From assembly GCA_014871385.1 (NCBI GenBank), contig CM026426.1:14229810-14293809 (forward strand): DNA of 64,000 nt, in the 5' to 3' direction. Origin of the DNA: Ceratodon purpureus. Lineage: Eukaryota; Streptophyta; Bryopsida; Pseudoditrichales; Ditrichaceae. This document shows positions 25,609-37,006 of this stretch, piece after piece. Within the stretch, counting starts at the first letter, position 1, and every line of letters starts with the position of its first letter. Below the pieces are notes generated by a model. It had not been told where the DNA came from. It ran no database searches and saw only the letters and a program-made list of their open reading frames with translations. The translations under genes were made by a program, and so were the position numbers.

Positions 25609-25836
25609 GCTAAAACTGCATCACACTTGAGCATGGAGGTGTGGTTTTGATTATAACCGTGTATCACAATCGTTCTGTATACTTGGTCTGTGTCATTGTC
25701 ATCCAAAAATTGTGTCTCCCGAGATTGTTTTAATATCCTAAAGACAGATAGTCCGGAAAGACACCCTAAAAAAATAAAAAATTAAGGCATCATAGGAGTA
25801 TATTACTGTTCTATCAACCAGCCACTCCCACTACTA

Positions 25837-28780
25837 TCATAGAGAGGAACACCACACACTCGGTAGGATAACAACGGGCTCAGTGGACTGCCTGTCCGGA
25901 TCGTCCCCTTCGAGTAATGCCTCTACCTTCTCGGCCACAGAGGGCTCCACGGCCGTCGCGGGAGTTTGGAAGTCTAGGTCCTAGGGGTCGTCGCCGGAAC
26001 GTGAGGGGCTGGGATGACGTGGGCTCGGTAAGGCGGGCTCGGTGCGGGCGAGGACTCTAAGCTTGTCAAGGGTACACAAAATCTGGGAAGGCCTGAACTC
26101 ATCTAAGTCTTCCAAATCCTCCGTCATGTTCCACACTTGTAGTTTGCCGTGAAGATGATGCACGCTGTCCCGGTGGAGCTCCGTCGCTGCCTTGAACAGG
26201 GCATCTCCACCCGCCCCGTCCGGCTAGGTCCCGGTGGCCTCCACGGACCAGAAAATGTACCCCAAGTCCAAGTTCTCCCTGTATAATAGGACTGTCCGAA
26301 AAGCATTGGCGACCTTCTCCTTCTCCACACCTGGTCTCTCAATCCACATGTCCCGGAGCTGGTCCTTCTTCCCCAATGCCAATGTATCAAGACAGGCACG
26401 TATGAAAGTATCTTGCCTCCAGCCGTTGAACTGTGTCACCTGCCCCCCCCACCCCCCCCCCCCCCAATCCACATAGTCGTCTACCACCAACCTAAAAGTC
26501 TCGAAGGATTCTCCATCCAAGTCCATTGTTGGGAAGAAAATCTTACCCACTCTGATGAGCTCCTCCATGGCGAGCAAAATCTGGTCAGACTGACCCTCCA
26601 TGAACTCATTGGTGAGTCCCAGGACTGGACGGAGCATGGGTATACGAGCTCCCAACTCGCTCCTCGCAAACAACTTAAGTGTCTGTGCCATGTGCAGTGG
26701 CTCGTTAACTTCTCCAATCCTCCTCCCCTCCATTTCCATCCACTTGAGAAGTCCTTCAAACTCCTCGTCAGAGTGCTCATACGGCCTCGTGATGCACTTG
26801 GGTTGAAGGGTCAAGAAAAAATCCCGGAAGAGGGGCGACCACCACCACTCATCCTCCCCCTCTGCCTTCCTTATCATCTGGTCATAACGGGCCATCTCCT
26901 CAGCCAGATACGCGTGTCGGTTGCGGTCCACCTGCTCAATCTCTCCCTCGAAGTCACGTTGCTTGGCAGGAAAGTAAGTACATCATCGTGGTGGAGGTAG
27001 AACAAATGAATTTCCTTCCTGATCTCGACCTCAAACTTGTAAGTGAAGGCTGCCTTACACCTTTCAAGTCCAGCCACGATTGCTAAGGGTAATGAGTCCT
27101 GAAATAGGCAGCCATCTCCACACGTTAGTGCATTTCGGACTTTCTGTCACACCATGTCCCCTACTCCAATCCATCCTGACCACATTATTGTCTTCAAAAA
27201 TGCGCCAATAGGTAAAAAACCCTGTCCTGAATACTTACCACGAGATCGGGATTGAATTGTAGTGCGCCTCATGCCGCGAACACCGTACCACCTAACTGGC
27301 CCTGCGAGTGGAGGCTCCAAAGCTCATCCATTGGGGCCTGGAGGTCGCCCATATTGTCCCCCGTGATTATCTCTCCTATGATCTCCTGAAGACAATACAG
27401 CCCCGGAGGCTGGCCAGGTCTGCGTGGAGCACTCTCGAGGTCGACACTGGGGAAGATTTCCTTAGCCCGGGATATAGCGGCCACCTTAACCGCACGCCTC
27501 GCCTTCACTCCCTCATCTTCAACCAAAATCGCCTCATGCCTGACTATTTTACGGTCAAGGGGCGTCGTCGCAGTTGCTGGTCCTCGCTTACCCCCTTCCA
27601 CAATCATATCGTCCCCTGGGGAGTGTAGTGCAGCTCGAACAAGTTGTACTTCTTCCTTGCCCGGGCTTAGAGTCTCTCCATGCAACCTTCTCCTCTTCGA
27701 CACGGTGAACTTCAGTCTAGTCTTGCCCCCCTTTGTTTCTGCCTCACCCCCTTCCTTCAGTTCTTCTGATCCACGGCCTGCCCCTCCATGCACTTGTCCT
27801 GTTATCTTCTCCTTCCCCTTCACCAAACCAATCCCCCTCTCCTCTTCCAATCGGCCAGCTTCGTCTCCACCATCAACCTTTGTCGTCTTCCCTCCCTTAG
27901 AGGGCCCGCCCGGTCCGCAATTCTGCCCTACTCGATTGGGCGAGCTCCCCTTTTTTGTCCCCCCCCTTGCCGTCCCCTCCTGATCCAGCCCTCCTCGCAG
28001 TCCCTGCAGTATTTCTGCAATACAGAGCCCTTTGTCCAGCTGGAGACGCCTCTTCACCCCGGCCTCCCAGTCATCCCGCCCATCGCCCTGTTTTTTTCCT
28101 CCCTCAACGCCCACCCGGTCCTCCTAGTTTCCCAGCGCAGCCCCCGCGTCCCCAGCATCGCCGTGGTCCACATTGTCCCCCTCGCCGTCGTCACCCCCTT
28201 CCCCTACCCTGCCCCCGTCGCTTCCCCCGTCGGTGCTTGCCCCTTCGTCGTTGCCGCCCTCCAAACCGACCGTCTCTTCCCCCTCGTCGCTGCTCCCATC
28301 GTCATTCTCTTCCTGAGAATTCCCACTGTCCGAACCTGCTTCCCCCCCCCCCCTACTCTCGCTTCCGTTTGCCGCCCCCCGTTGCAATTTGCCCGCCATC
28401 TTCCTTCTCTCCTTCCCTTTTGCTGATTCTCCCCACCGTCTTCTTCTTTACGCCCGCACGCCCTCCCTTCATCCTCTCCTTCACCTTCCCCCCGCTCCCT
28501 CTACTTCCCCCTTCACCCGCCCCTCCTCCCCCGGCCCATACCCACTTCCCCCTACTCTTTTCTGCACCCCGCTTCACTTGCTTCTTCCCCCTTTTCCCGC
28601 GGCCTTCTTCCTCGTCTTCCCCTCCGCTCTCGTCCCACACCCATTTTCCAGTGTTTTTTTGGGCCCCCCTCGCACTCCTGCGACGGCCAGCATCAGCGCG
28701 TTCTCCCCGCTCCGGACTGCTCAGCTCCACGACTTCCTTCACGTTTCCCGGTGACGTTTTGGCTGCGCGGGGCTCCTTCT
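25837..28780 (-). pseudogene. MULE-A second gene, 3' half (Lys/Gly/Glu-rich linker and C-terminal domain)
   Basis: Continues the gene that starts at 45034 and was split at 28780/42702 by CACTA-2. From right to left: a highly charged Gly/Glu/Lys linker (28780-27270); an exon ending near a GTAAGT donor at about 27239; an exon from about 27100 with a folded-looking domain (FKYEVEIRKEIHLFYLHH-like start, RHAYLAEEMARYDQMIRK, DEWWWSPLFRDFFLTLQP, DTFIRACLDTLALGKKDQL); and a short tail to TGA at 25837-25839. In-frame TAGs lie at 28124, 26224 and 25981, and a TGA at 27269. A further frame change occurs at a G run near 28345 and another near 26960. I recognise no family for the C-terminal domain. Coding sense continues past each TAG, so these are breaks, not natural ends. 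Confidence 0.6.
28778..28780. repeat. Left TCT target duplication of CACTA-2
   Basis: TCT directly precedes CACTACAAGG at 28781, and TCT directly follows TTCTTGTAGTG at 42701. The 3-bp duplication is the CACTA signature. Confidence 0.9.
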
Positions 28781-28782
28781 CA

Positions 28783-30163
28783 CTACAAGGAAAATGGTGA
28801 CGAATTGACTAAAATTTGACAAAAAAAATGCCAAATTGACGAACCCACCTGTCCGTCCTTGTAGTTATGTCATTTATGCTAAACTTGATATCAATTGACA
28901 AAATCCCGTCAACTTCTGTGACACTGCAAAGGTTTTCATTCTCTAACTGAAGTTTACATCCGAGGTTACATTCGTCTATAATTTTAGATAACCGTTTCGT
29001 ACAGAGGCGTAAATGTTTTTAAAAAAATTCAAGTGATAAATGATATGTAGATCAAAGAATCACATTTTCTGTGTCAGTAGTCTTACACATGCAAATAGTA
29101 TTATATAATCCCATACCAGTAAATGTGAGATGGACAAGGCATTGAAAGTGTGACTGAATACCAAATGCTGACATCATTGGCTACATGCAATACAGTATAT
29201 AGTATATATATGCAGGCATTAAGAAATTCGTTTCCACTGTAAGAAGTACCTTACTAATTTTCAAGGTAAATGCATATAAAAAAGCATTCCAATATTGTCT
29301 TCCTTTCTACAAAAACTGCAGTGAATGTACAAAAAGTTCAGAGTGTCTACTTCCAATCAAAATTAACTTGCCAGCACCAAGGATGCAATTGGACCAATCA
29401 GCATGTTTTAGAGTTCTGAGGTTCAAGTTGGAATTCTTATTGTACAGAACATGGACAATAAGTATGCCGATTCGAAATGATTATATTTACCTAATTCGGC
29501 CACTCTATTGGGGTACTCCAACATTCAACACTCTGTTCTGTTTTTGCATAATGTCGACTTTAGCAAACTGCACGAAATTTGACGCATATCTTCTGTTACC
29601 CTGCCAAGTTCAAGAGAATTCAAGGACTCAGCTTTCGGATTACGTTAGAAAATCCTCTCATGAATTAGCAAGAATCAAAATATTGAATTACCTCTCCGAT
29701 ATTGTTAACCTTAAAAGCAGCGGGGATATAAGTATGCAGCCAGAAGTATCTAAAGAAAGTATGATAAACTGTTTTCAAAAAATATATATTAAACCAATAT
29801 GTTCTATCCAATCACTGTATCTTGTCACCTTATTCAACATTGGAAATGACAATTGTTAAGAACATGCCCTCTTCATGAGGAAAAAACGAGGGAAAAAATA
29901 ATAACTACCAATTCCTTCCATACTTCTCAACTGCTGATAAGAAATATATTACTATTCTGATGTGGACATTGTTTTTATCACTTTCAATATGTTGAGTCCC
30001 CTTCGAATTTATATTCCTCTTGGCAAAACGCTTACAGCCCTAATGTTACACTAACTGAACTGCATTCTAGTTGACATCATAAGAACCTGCTAAAAAGTCC
30101 GTTTCCAGAGCACCTCACAAATTTCGTCATCTGTACACATTTTACCACTAAGAAGCTTACCTC
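28783..30163. other. Left non-coding part of CACTA-2
   Basis: AT-rich, downstream of the tnp2 stop. Subterminal repeats lie in the first 150 bp. A 163-codon plus-strand frame at 29368-29859 has no recognisable features, and I do not call it. Confidence 0.5.
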
Positions 30164-33100
30164 TCATTCTTCGTTCCTACTGGAATCACTTGAAGACGTC
30201 TCCATGGGCGAAGACTGTGTAGAACTGGACTCTGTCTCTGAGCTTGTACCGACGTCGCTCTGAATGTAGTCATGCATAAGGTGTCGTTGGCGAACGTCTC
30301 TTTGCTGAGGCTGGACATCACTCTCGGCCCTCGGTCTTCTCTGACCTGCCATTCCCCTATACGACCGCTCCTCTTCAGGCGGTTCTTCGTCTTCGTTACT
30401 TGAACTCACTCCCTACTGTGTTGGTTCAGCTCCCTCGAATTCGGCACGCCTCTTGCGGGCAGGTCCCCTACCCCGTCTTTGAGGTCCGCGTCCTCCTCGT
30501 CTTCCCCTGTTCACTCTAATTGTTGGTTCCAGAATCACATCTTCTCCTGTGGCCGCAGGTTCTATTTCTTCCTCTCCCACTTCTCTATCAGGGCGTAATC
30601 CCTCGAAGTTCTCATCTTCCCCCATTTGAAACAGTTCTGCCTCGTCATCGTCTCCATTATTTGGTACCACACGCCTCCCTCTCACTTCCTTGCGCAATAC
30701 TACTCTCCATCCCGGAGACTCCCGAGCTTTTGAAAAAAATACCTGCTCGCAGTGGCTAGGGAAAGCAAAACTGTCGCGGCAAATGTTCCCGTACCTTCTA
30801 TCATAGTTGGCTAATGTGAAGCCCCACATATCTCGCTTTATTGTGACACTCTCACCAGCGTAGTTTGCTTTTACAAAGTCGCACACCAACACTACCAAAC
30901 AGTGACGTCTGTAATTGAGTTCTAGGATTTCCTCTATGTGACCAACATATTCTACGTCCGCATTAACTTGGTTACAATCTCTCGTACCATTTCTGCACAC
31001 TTGTTTGAATGTTGCAGCTACACCACTATCACATGTCTTCAGAGTACGCTGAGAACTAAGCACACGGAAATGATTTCCATACGCGTACATAGATTTGTAC
31101 ACTGCTGCAATATGTAACGGCCCTCTTGTTGTGTCTACAACTTTGGGATCAACTATGGCCCCGCGCTGTTGATCTGCCCTAACCTCTTCTAAAATCCACT
31201 GTGCAAAGTCTGGGATTTTTGACAATTCCGTTGGGAACGCGAACTTGGTTCTTCTTCCGTGTCGACGTTGCTCGCGTCGATATTGCTCCCTTTCCTGATC
31301 ACGCTCTGTCACAGCTTGTTCATATCTCGTGTACATGACGTAGCAGAATTCATTAGCCTTCCGACTACATGGCTTGACAATTATATGGCTGACTCATATC
31401 AAGCATACCGTATTCAACGACGTTCAATTGCTAGTACGGTCCAATCTGCCCGGTAGATGGTAGTTGGAGTTTCTGAAATTTAATTTTTAATACTACCTTT
31501 TCGAAAAACCTATCACTGCAAACCCAATATAACATGCATGTTATCTACATATGTTCATCATCAGCAATCAAAGCACTTTCACATACAATTTTGACGATAA
31601 GTTTACATTCTGTATGGCTCCATGTGCTTCGTATTGTCCAAAACAAATCCATGTATAAGTTTTTGGAAATCTGCTGTCATCATTCTCTCCCGATGCGATC
31701 CTTCTAAAATCTCATCATATAGAGCCGGTTCTTCCTTATCGTCCCACGCACGCTTAGTTGTAGGAGTGTATTCCGAAAGATATTCGTTCAGAAATCCTAT
31801 GGACTCCTCTGTGAGGTACTCGTAAGCCATGCTGCCTTCTGGTCTCGCTTTATTTTTTACGAACCCCTTCAATCCCTTCAGGTACCTCTCGATTGGGTAC
31901 ATCCACCGGGTGTGGACTCGACCACACAAGAACAATTCTTCGACCAAATGGATTGGCAAGTGCATCATTATCACAAAAACTGATGGTGGGAGCTCTTTTT
32001 CCAGACCGCATATTGTTTCTACAACTTCATCTAGCATCGATATTTTTTTGTCTGCATCTATCACTTTTGCACATATTTTCCTAAACAAGCGGCTGACCCT
32101 TATTCTTGAACCCACAACTCTTGGATGACCCACATTCCTCAAACAAAGGGGTAGTACCTGGTGTAGCATAATGTGGAAATCATGTGATTTCAGCCCTCTA
32201 AGTTTGCCATCCTGAATTCTCCGGCCCAGGGCACCAACCTAATTGGAGGGAAACTTCAAATCCCGAATAATACTCAGAAACTCGTGTTGCTGCTGCTTTG
32301 TTAGCACATACGGTGCGTCAGGCTTGAAATAAGTTTGTCCATCTCTGTTCCTCCTCAAGTGTAGATGCTTTCGTATCCAACGTGCTCTCATATCTTCTCT
32401 TGATTTTGCATTATCAGTTTCACCGAATAGTGTTCGAATCAAATTTTCGCATACATTTTTCTCGCAATGCATTGCGTCAAATGTATGACGCGTCGGCAAT
32501 GTCTGTCCACACATTAATACACTGTATTAGTCCTACAAATGTGCTATTTGTCGCAAACAGTGACAGTGATGTCTCTGTACGGAAAATCAGCTAAGACCAA
32601 CTTCTTTCAGGGATGTCATAGGCGTCATATTACATTACAAGATTAACTTCTACCACTGCACTTCATGTCTAAATAATGATGAACTGAGTACACACCCTAC
32701 AATATGCTGGAATGACTTCAATGTTTCCAATAAATAACATATTCTTTAACAGTGCACTCTGTCTACATCTGACAAAAATTCATAATTACATACCCGTTAT
32801 CTGCATACAACGTCACAATTTCAATGAAATAAAGAATAAGTGTAATGAAATATTACCTTCCAGTATGGTAAATTGAAGGGTATACTAATTCTCTTCACGC
32901 CTGTTCGTTTCACTGGGTCATGCTTCAAATTAGGACGTCCACCTAGTTCGAGGAATGCTGCCCTCGAAGCCCCCCTCTGGATCACAGTTTAGCCTGTTTG
33001 CCTTGGTGGTGCATCACCGAAGTTTACATGACCGTTGAATGCAGCTCGAGCTGATCGCCAGCGATGATTCCTTCGTAGCCACCTCCGATGTCCTAGAAAA

Positions 33101-35061
33101 ACAGTTTTGTTTGCCTGCTTCGAGTACTCTGCAACTGTGCCTTCCCCACATACCGGACAACCGGCATACCCTTTACCTGTTTGACCAGAGATCAAGGTAT
33201 AGGCCGGGTAGTCGTTAATTGTCCAAATAATCATACCACGCAATTTAAAATATCTTCTCACTCCTTCGGGTTCTGACATGTCAACCGCCTTCACTTCCAC
33301 CCACAACTTCTTCAAGTCATGGACCAGCGGTTGTAAAAACACATCAATGGTATCGTCTGTGGGCGAGCTAGGTCCACGTATGATCATGGTCAGGGAAATA
33401 AAAAATCTCTTCGTAACTAGATAAGGTGGAAGGTTATATAAGAATAACATGAGGGGCCAAACAGAATGCTTCGACGACTGCAGACTATGGGGGTTTACCC
33501 CGTCTAAGGCAAGGCCCATCCTCACATTTCTCTCCTCTTGACTGAATACTGGATACTGTTCCTCTATAAACTTCCACTGCTCACTATCAACAACAGAGCG
33601 CATTTTTCTGTCAGAGGAATGATTAGATCTGTGCCATCTCAAATGCTTGGCAAGCTCAGGGCATCTGAACATTCTACGTAACCGTTTTATAATAGAAAAA
33701 TACCGTAAAACTCTAAGGGGTACAGAAGTAGACCCCTCTATGTACCTCGACTTTTGGCATTTTGGACACTACTGTAAGTTGGAATTCTCTTTCCAATAGA
33801 GTGTCTTGCCACACTCACAGCACTGTATCATCTCATGTTCTAATCCTAGCTTTAGTAGGATTCGCTTCATTTTGTATGAAGATTTTGGGCAACTATTCTC
33901 AGCTGGTAAAACATCATTCTTCAGGAAAGGTAATATTTCATCAAGGCAATGATGGCTCACGGAATACAAGGTGCACAAAGACATCAATATAACGCTGAAT
34001 TGCAACCTACTTGTTGAAGAGCCTCGATACAATGGCTCGGCAGATTGTCGAAGTAAATCCTCGAGCACGGGCCTTCGATCAGGCTCATCCTCTTCACTTG
34101 ACAAATCTTCAAAGTCCAATAAAGCATCCTCCTCTTCTCTGGCTTGTTGGTCAATTTCATCAGTACGCGCGAAATAATTTTGAGCCATCTCATCGAAATT
34201 TATGTCTGTGTTTGGCGCTGCTGGTTGAAAGTCGTCCCCTTCTTCTGCGTCTACAAATACATGGTCGTCTTCTACGTCAATCTCCTCTTCATAGAGAACT
34301 TCAGCATGATGTCCTGCTGTTTCTAAGCCATCATCGGAAGTTGGTTCCACGCTCATTTTGACATGCTGGTTTGGATTTCGCTGCATCACCAAATATTATC
34401 TATATGATTAATGTAGACGTTAAGGACAATTAGAAACCCAAATTCTATGACGTAAAATAAAACAAGCGACATAATCTGAAGTGCCTACTATAATCAGAGA
34501 ATTCAGAGCGCCGGGACTTCTAAAGAATAGAGAGAGATACAATACTGGACTTGTACAATATACAGTATTACATGACATAGCAGAATAATTTAGTTGTTCT
34601 AAACTGGCAGTCATAATGCCCAAGAACTTTCACGACGTGATTCAAACCAACGGTGACTGTAATTTTCAAATTCCAAATATAGCAGTTAAGCCATTGACTA
34701 ACCAAAAACACAGATTCGGATGTCATAGTCGTTTATCACATGTGAGTACTTCACATTGCAAAGACGTCATGGTTTTTAAAAATACAGAGTTTGTGTTGTT
34801 TAGAGTGAAATAGATAATAAGGACAGCATATCTCACAAGTAGAGGTTCTTCAAGCGTGCGGTCGCGGCCGTATTTTCGATGATGAGTTTCCACTATCTGC
34901 ACCCGATGAGTTCTGAAGCCATGGCATTTTTCACACCCGCAAGGATATCGTCTAATTCCTTGGCGTGCAGCCAACGCTCTCTCGATGTGGTAAGCACGGC
35001 CTAGTCGTGTTGGCCTCATCGTATATATGTCTGCAGTGCCATACGTACTTTTTAGTATCAT
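30164..35061 (-). pseudogene. CACTA tnp2-type transposase (CACTA-2), complete but with four stops
   Basis: Full domain order from right to left. The transposase-associated Cys/His exon (35061-34840) shows YPCGCEKCHG...THHRKYGR. An acidic N-terminus starts at 34392. The TNP2 core (33770-32857) has NVRMGLALDGVNPHS, WPLMLFLYNLPPY, IDVFLQPLVHDLKKLW and KGYAGCPVCG. An intron spans 32503-32856. The next exon has FDAMHCEKNVCENLI and DUF4218 (RKICAKVID, MMHLPIHLVEEL, RWMYPIERYLKGLK) to 31603. A DUF4216 region lies at about 31370-30415 (PLHIAAVYKSMYAYG, VGHIEEILELNYR, WGFTLANYDRRYG). A Ser/Glu-rich tail ends at TGA 30164. In-frame stops are TAG 33769, TAA 32989, TAG 32239 and TAG 30413; the frame resumes each time. 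The same intron position as CACTA-1 shows common descent. Confidence 0.9.
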
Positions 35062-35444
35062 TGGAACACTATATTCAAGTCGACAAAATTCCTTTACATA
35101 CCGGGGAAGATTCTGTCTACACTAAGCTATGAGCGTCAAGAGGTTCACATGAATTATAGTCGATGTCTTTGATGAGTAACTAGTCCCACATTTAGTTGAC
35201 AGACAGTTATGAATGTCCACCGAAAATACAGACAACGAGGCTCTGATCCTTCAGATAAACTTTAATTGGAATGGGCGAGGGCAATCCATTTCAAATGCCA
35301 AACATCACTCTAAAACCATATACACATGAAACGCAAGTACAATCACTCGGACTAGATGGACATCCAATGATCCCACTCTGATATATTCAATTCCGTCAAA
35401 TTATACATAACCAACTGCCAAATCTTCAAAGTAGGAAACATTCT

Positions 35445-35867
35445 TTACAGTGCACTGTTGTCCAAGTCCGCGGGGACGCTGTCTAATACTTTCTCCATCT
35501 CAGCCTTAAGTGCTACGGTTTTCTCGAGGATGACACTGGAGAGAACCATCATTTCTCTCAAAATCCTTTTCCTCGCTTCTGTTCTACACTTCTCTCCCTC
35601 TGTACAAAGATTTCCTACTCGGTCTTTCTTTTCAAGCACATCAACGCCCACCTGGAGCAAGACGTGTCGTTCTAGATTGCTGCTACCGGTGGATACTGCT
35701 TCCTCACTCCGTAAACCTAGCGCTCTTTCCATTGCCTCTGTGGAACCTGTGGTGTTCCTATAGGAGCTGTTGGGCATTTCTGTTTGAATTAGATATTCTG
35801 TCGTCGCCCTTCTAAGAAGAACTCCTACTGTAATTGACCTAGAATGATTTGTACAAAAGCAGTTCAA
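35445..35867 (-). CDS. Unrecognised helical frame in CACTA-2
   Basis: 140 codons upstream of tnp2 on the same strand. The second half is predicted by eye to be helical, with repeated Glu/Lys/Leu/Ile (KRILREMMVLSSVILEKTVA, LKAEMEKVL). No family is recognised. It could be part of an upstream exon of the tnp2 unit. The reverse strand is also open over this span, so confidence is limited. Confidence 0.35.
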   Translation of the reverse strand: MNCFCTNHSRSITVGVLLRRATTEYLIQTEMPNSSYRNTTGSTEAMERALGLRSEEAVSTGSSNLERHVLLQVGVDVLEKKDRVGNLCTEGEKCRTEARKRILREMMVLSSVILEKTVALKAEMEKVLDSVPADLDNSAL

Positions 35868-36185
35868 TGTAAGTTCAACGTAAGGAGTGTATACACGAAG
35901 GCCTATTCTATTTCCAAATAACGAACACCAATCACTCTAAAGCAACGCGAATTCATACAGACTGGTATAGAAGGGCGTCGTTCAGATCATTCTGTGGAAG
36001 TTTTAGAGAGAACGTACCTGAGAATTCCGAAGTTTTAGACGTCGTAAACAACTGTCACCTGCTTCATGCGGTGTCCATAGCATTGGTTGGAAATCTGCAG
36101 GAATAATGTCCAAATTAGCACAGGGAGTACATTTTCGCAGTACAATCTACTTCTCACCGAAGTGACAGATTAGGTGACGAAGGCA

Positions 36186-36792
36186 TTATAGTCCATGAAT
36201 GAGACGCACAGAGTAACGCGTAGGGTTGTGAGGGACTTCACTGTGACTTGGTACAGAATGTAAGAAAGCAATCACGGTTTGAGAAAGAGGACATACCTCT
36301 TCGCCAATGTCTACTTGTTGTACCACTTCATTCTCGCTTGTGTGAGAATATTTGCATCGCACAGTCAGATCGCTCCGTTCCGTCTTGGGCGCAAACGAGA
36401 CGCGCCCCATTAATTGCACTGCTGCTGTCGGGTGACAAGTAGAAGATCAGAGCTTCAATATGAAAGTATCCGAATACGAATTGCATAGGTATAGGACCAT
36501 AGTGGAGAATGAAGCGGATTTGAGAGCGAAAACTGGGGTTGAGAACCTGTTGTAAGTATCTTACCTGAAAACCCACGTCGTCCCACACTGAGTTCTGGAA
36601 GTGGTAAAACTGTGAGTCCGCCATTGTATTTATTAGCCTGCAACTGACCCCCTCATTGATCGGCATTTGAAGTGCGATGTCGGTCCAGGAGTGGTCATGC
36701 GTTTCGTGACCACACTTGCCATACTCCGTTCCCGAACAATCAGCACCACCGTCAAGTTCCAAAAATACAACCTGAGAAGGAAGTGAATGCAA
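36186..36792 (-). CDS. Unrecognised minus-strand exon group in CACTA-2
   Basis: A frame from 36792 (start region MHSLPSQVVFLELDGGADCS) runs to a GTAAGATACT donor near 36565, after VWDDVGFQ. A second frame covers about 36419-36186. Its Cys/His residues (CSGTEYGKCGHETHDH) could bind metal, but I recognise no family. The gene would start close to and diverge from the plus-strand tnpA-like gene. Confidence 0.3.
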
Positions 36793-37006
36793 TTGCGCAG
36801 CCAGATGGGAGACTTTAAGGTTTTAGAAAGGGCTCGTAACAGATGTCGTTCATTTAGGGTTTTATGGATGAAATCAAGCCCACGTACCTGCTAGTTGAAG
36901 GCACAGACTTCGAAGTTTCTCAACCTTTTTTTTTTTGTCACCCAATTTGTCATTTGCGCTTCTCATGGTGTAACCATGGTTTTTGGAACCACCATTTCCT
37001 GTGCAG

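Noticed and set aside
27788-28800. Plus-strand Pro/Ser-rich frames of 121-281 codons
   Set aside because: These are shadows of the Gly/Glu/Lys-rich minus-strand frame, which joins the C2H2 half across the CACTA-2 junction.
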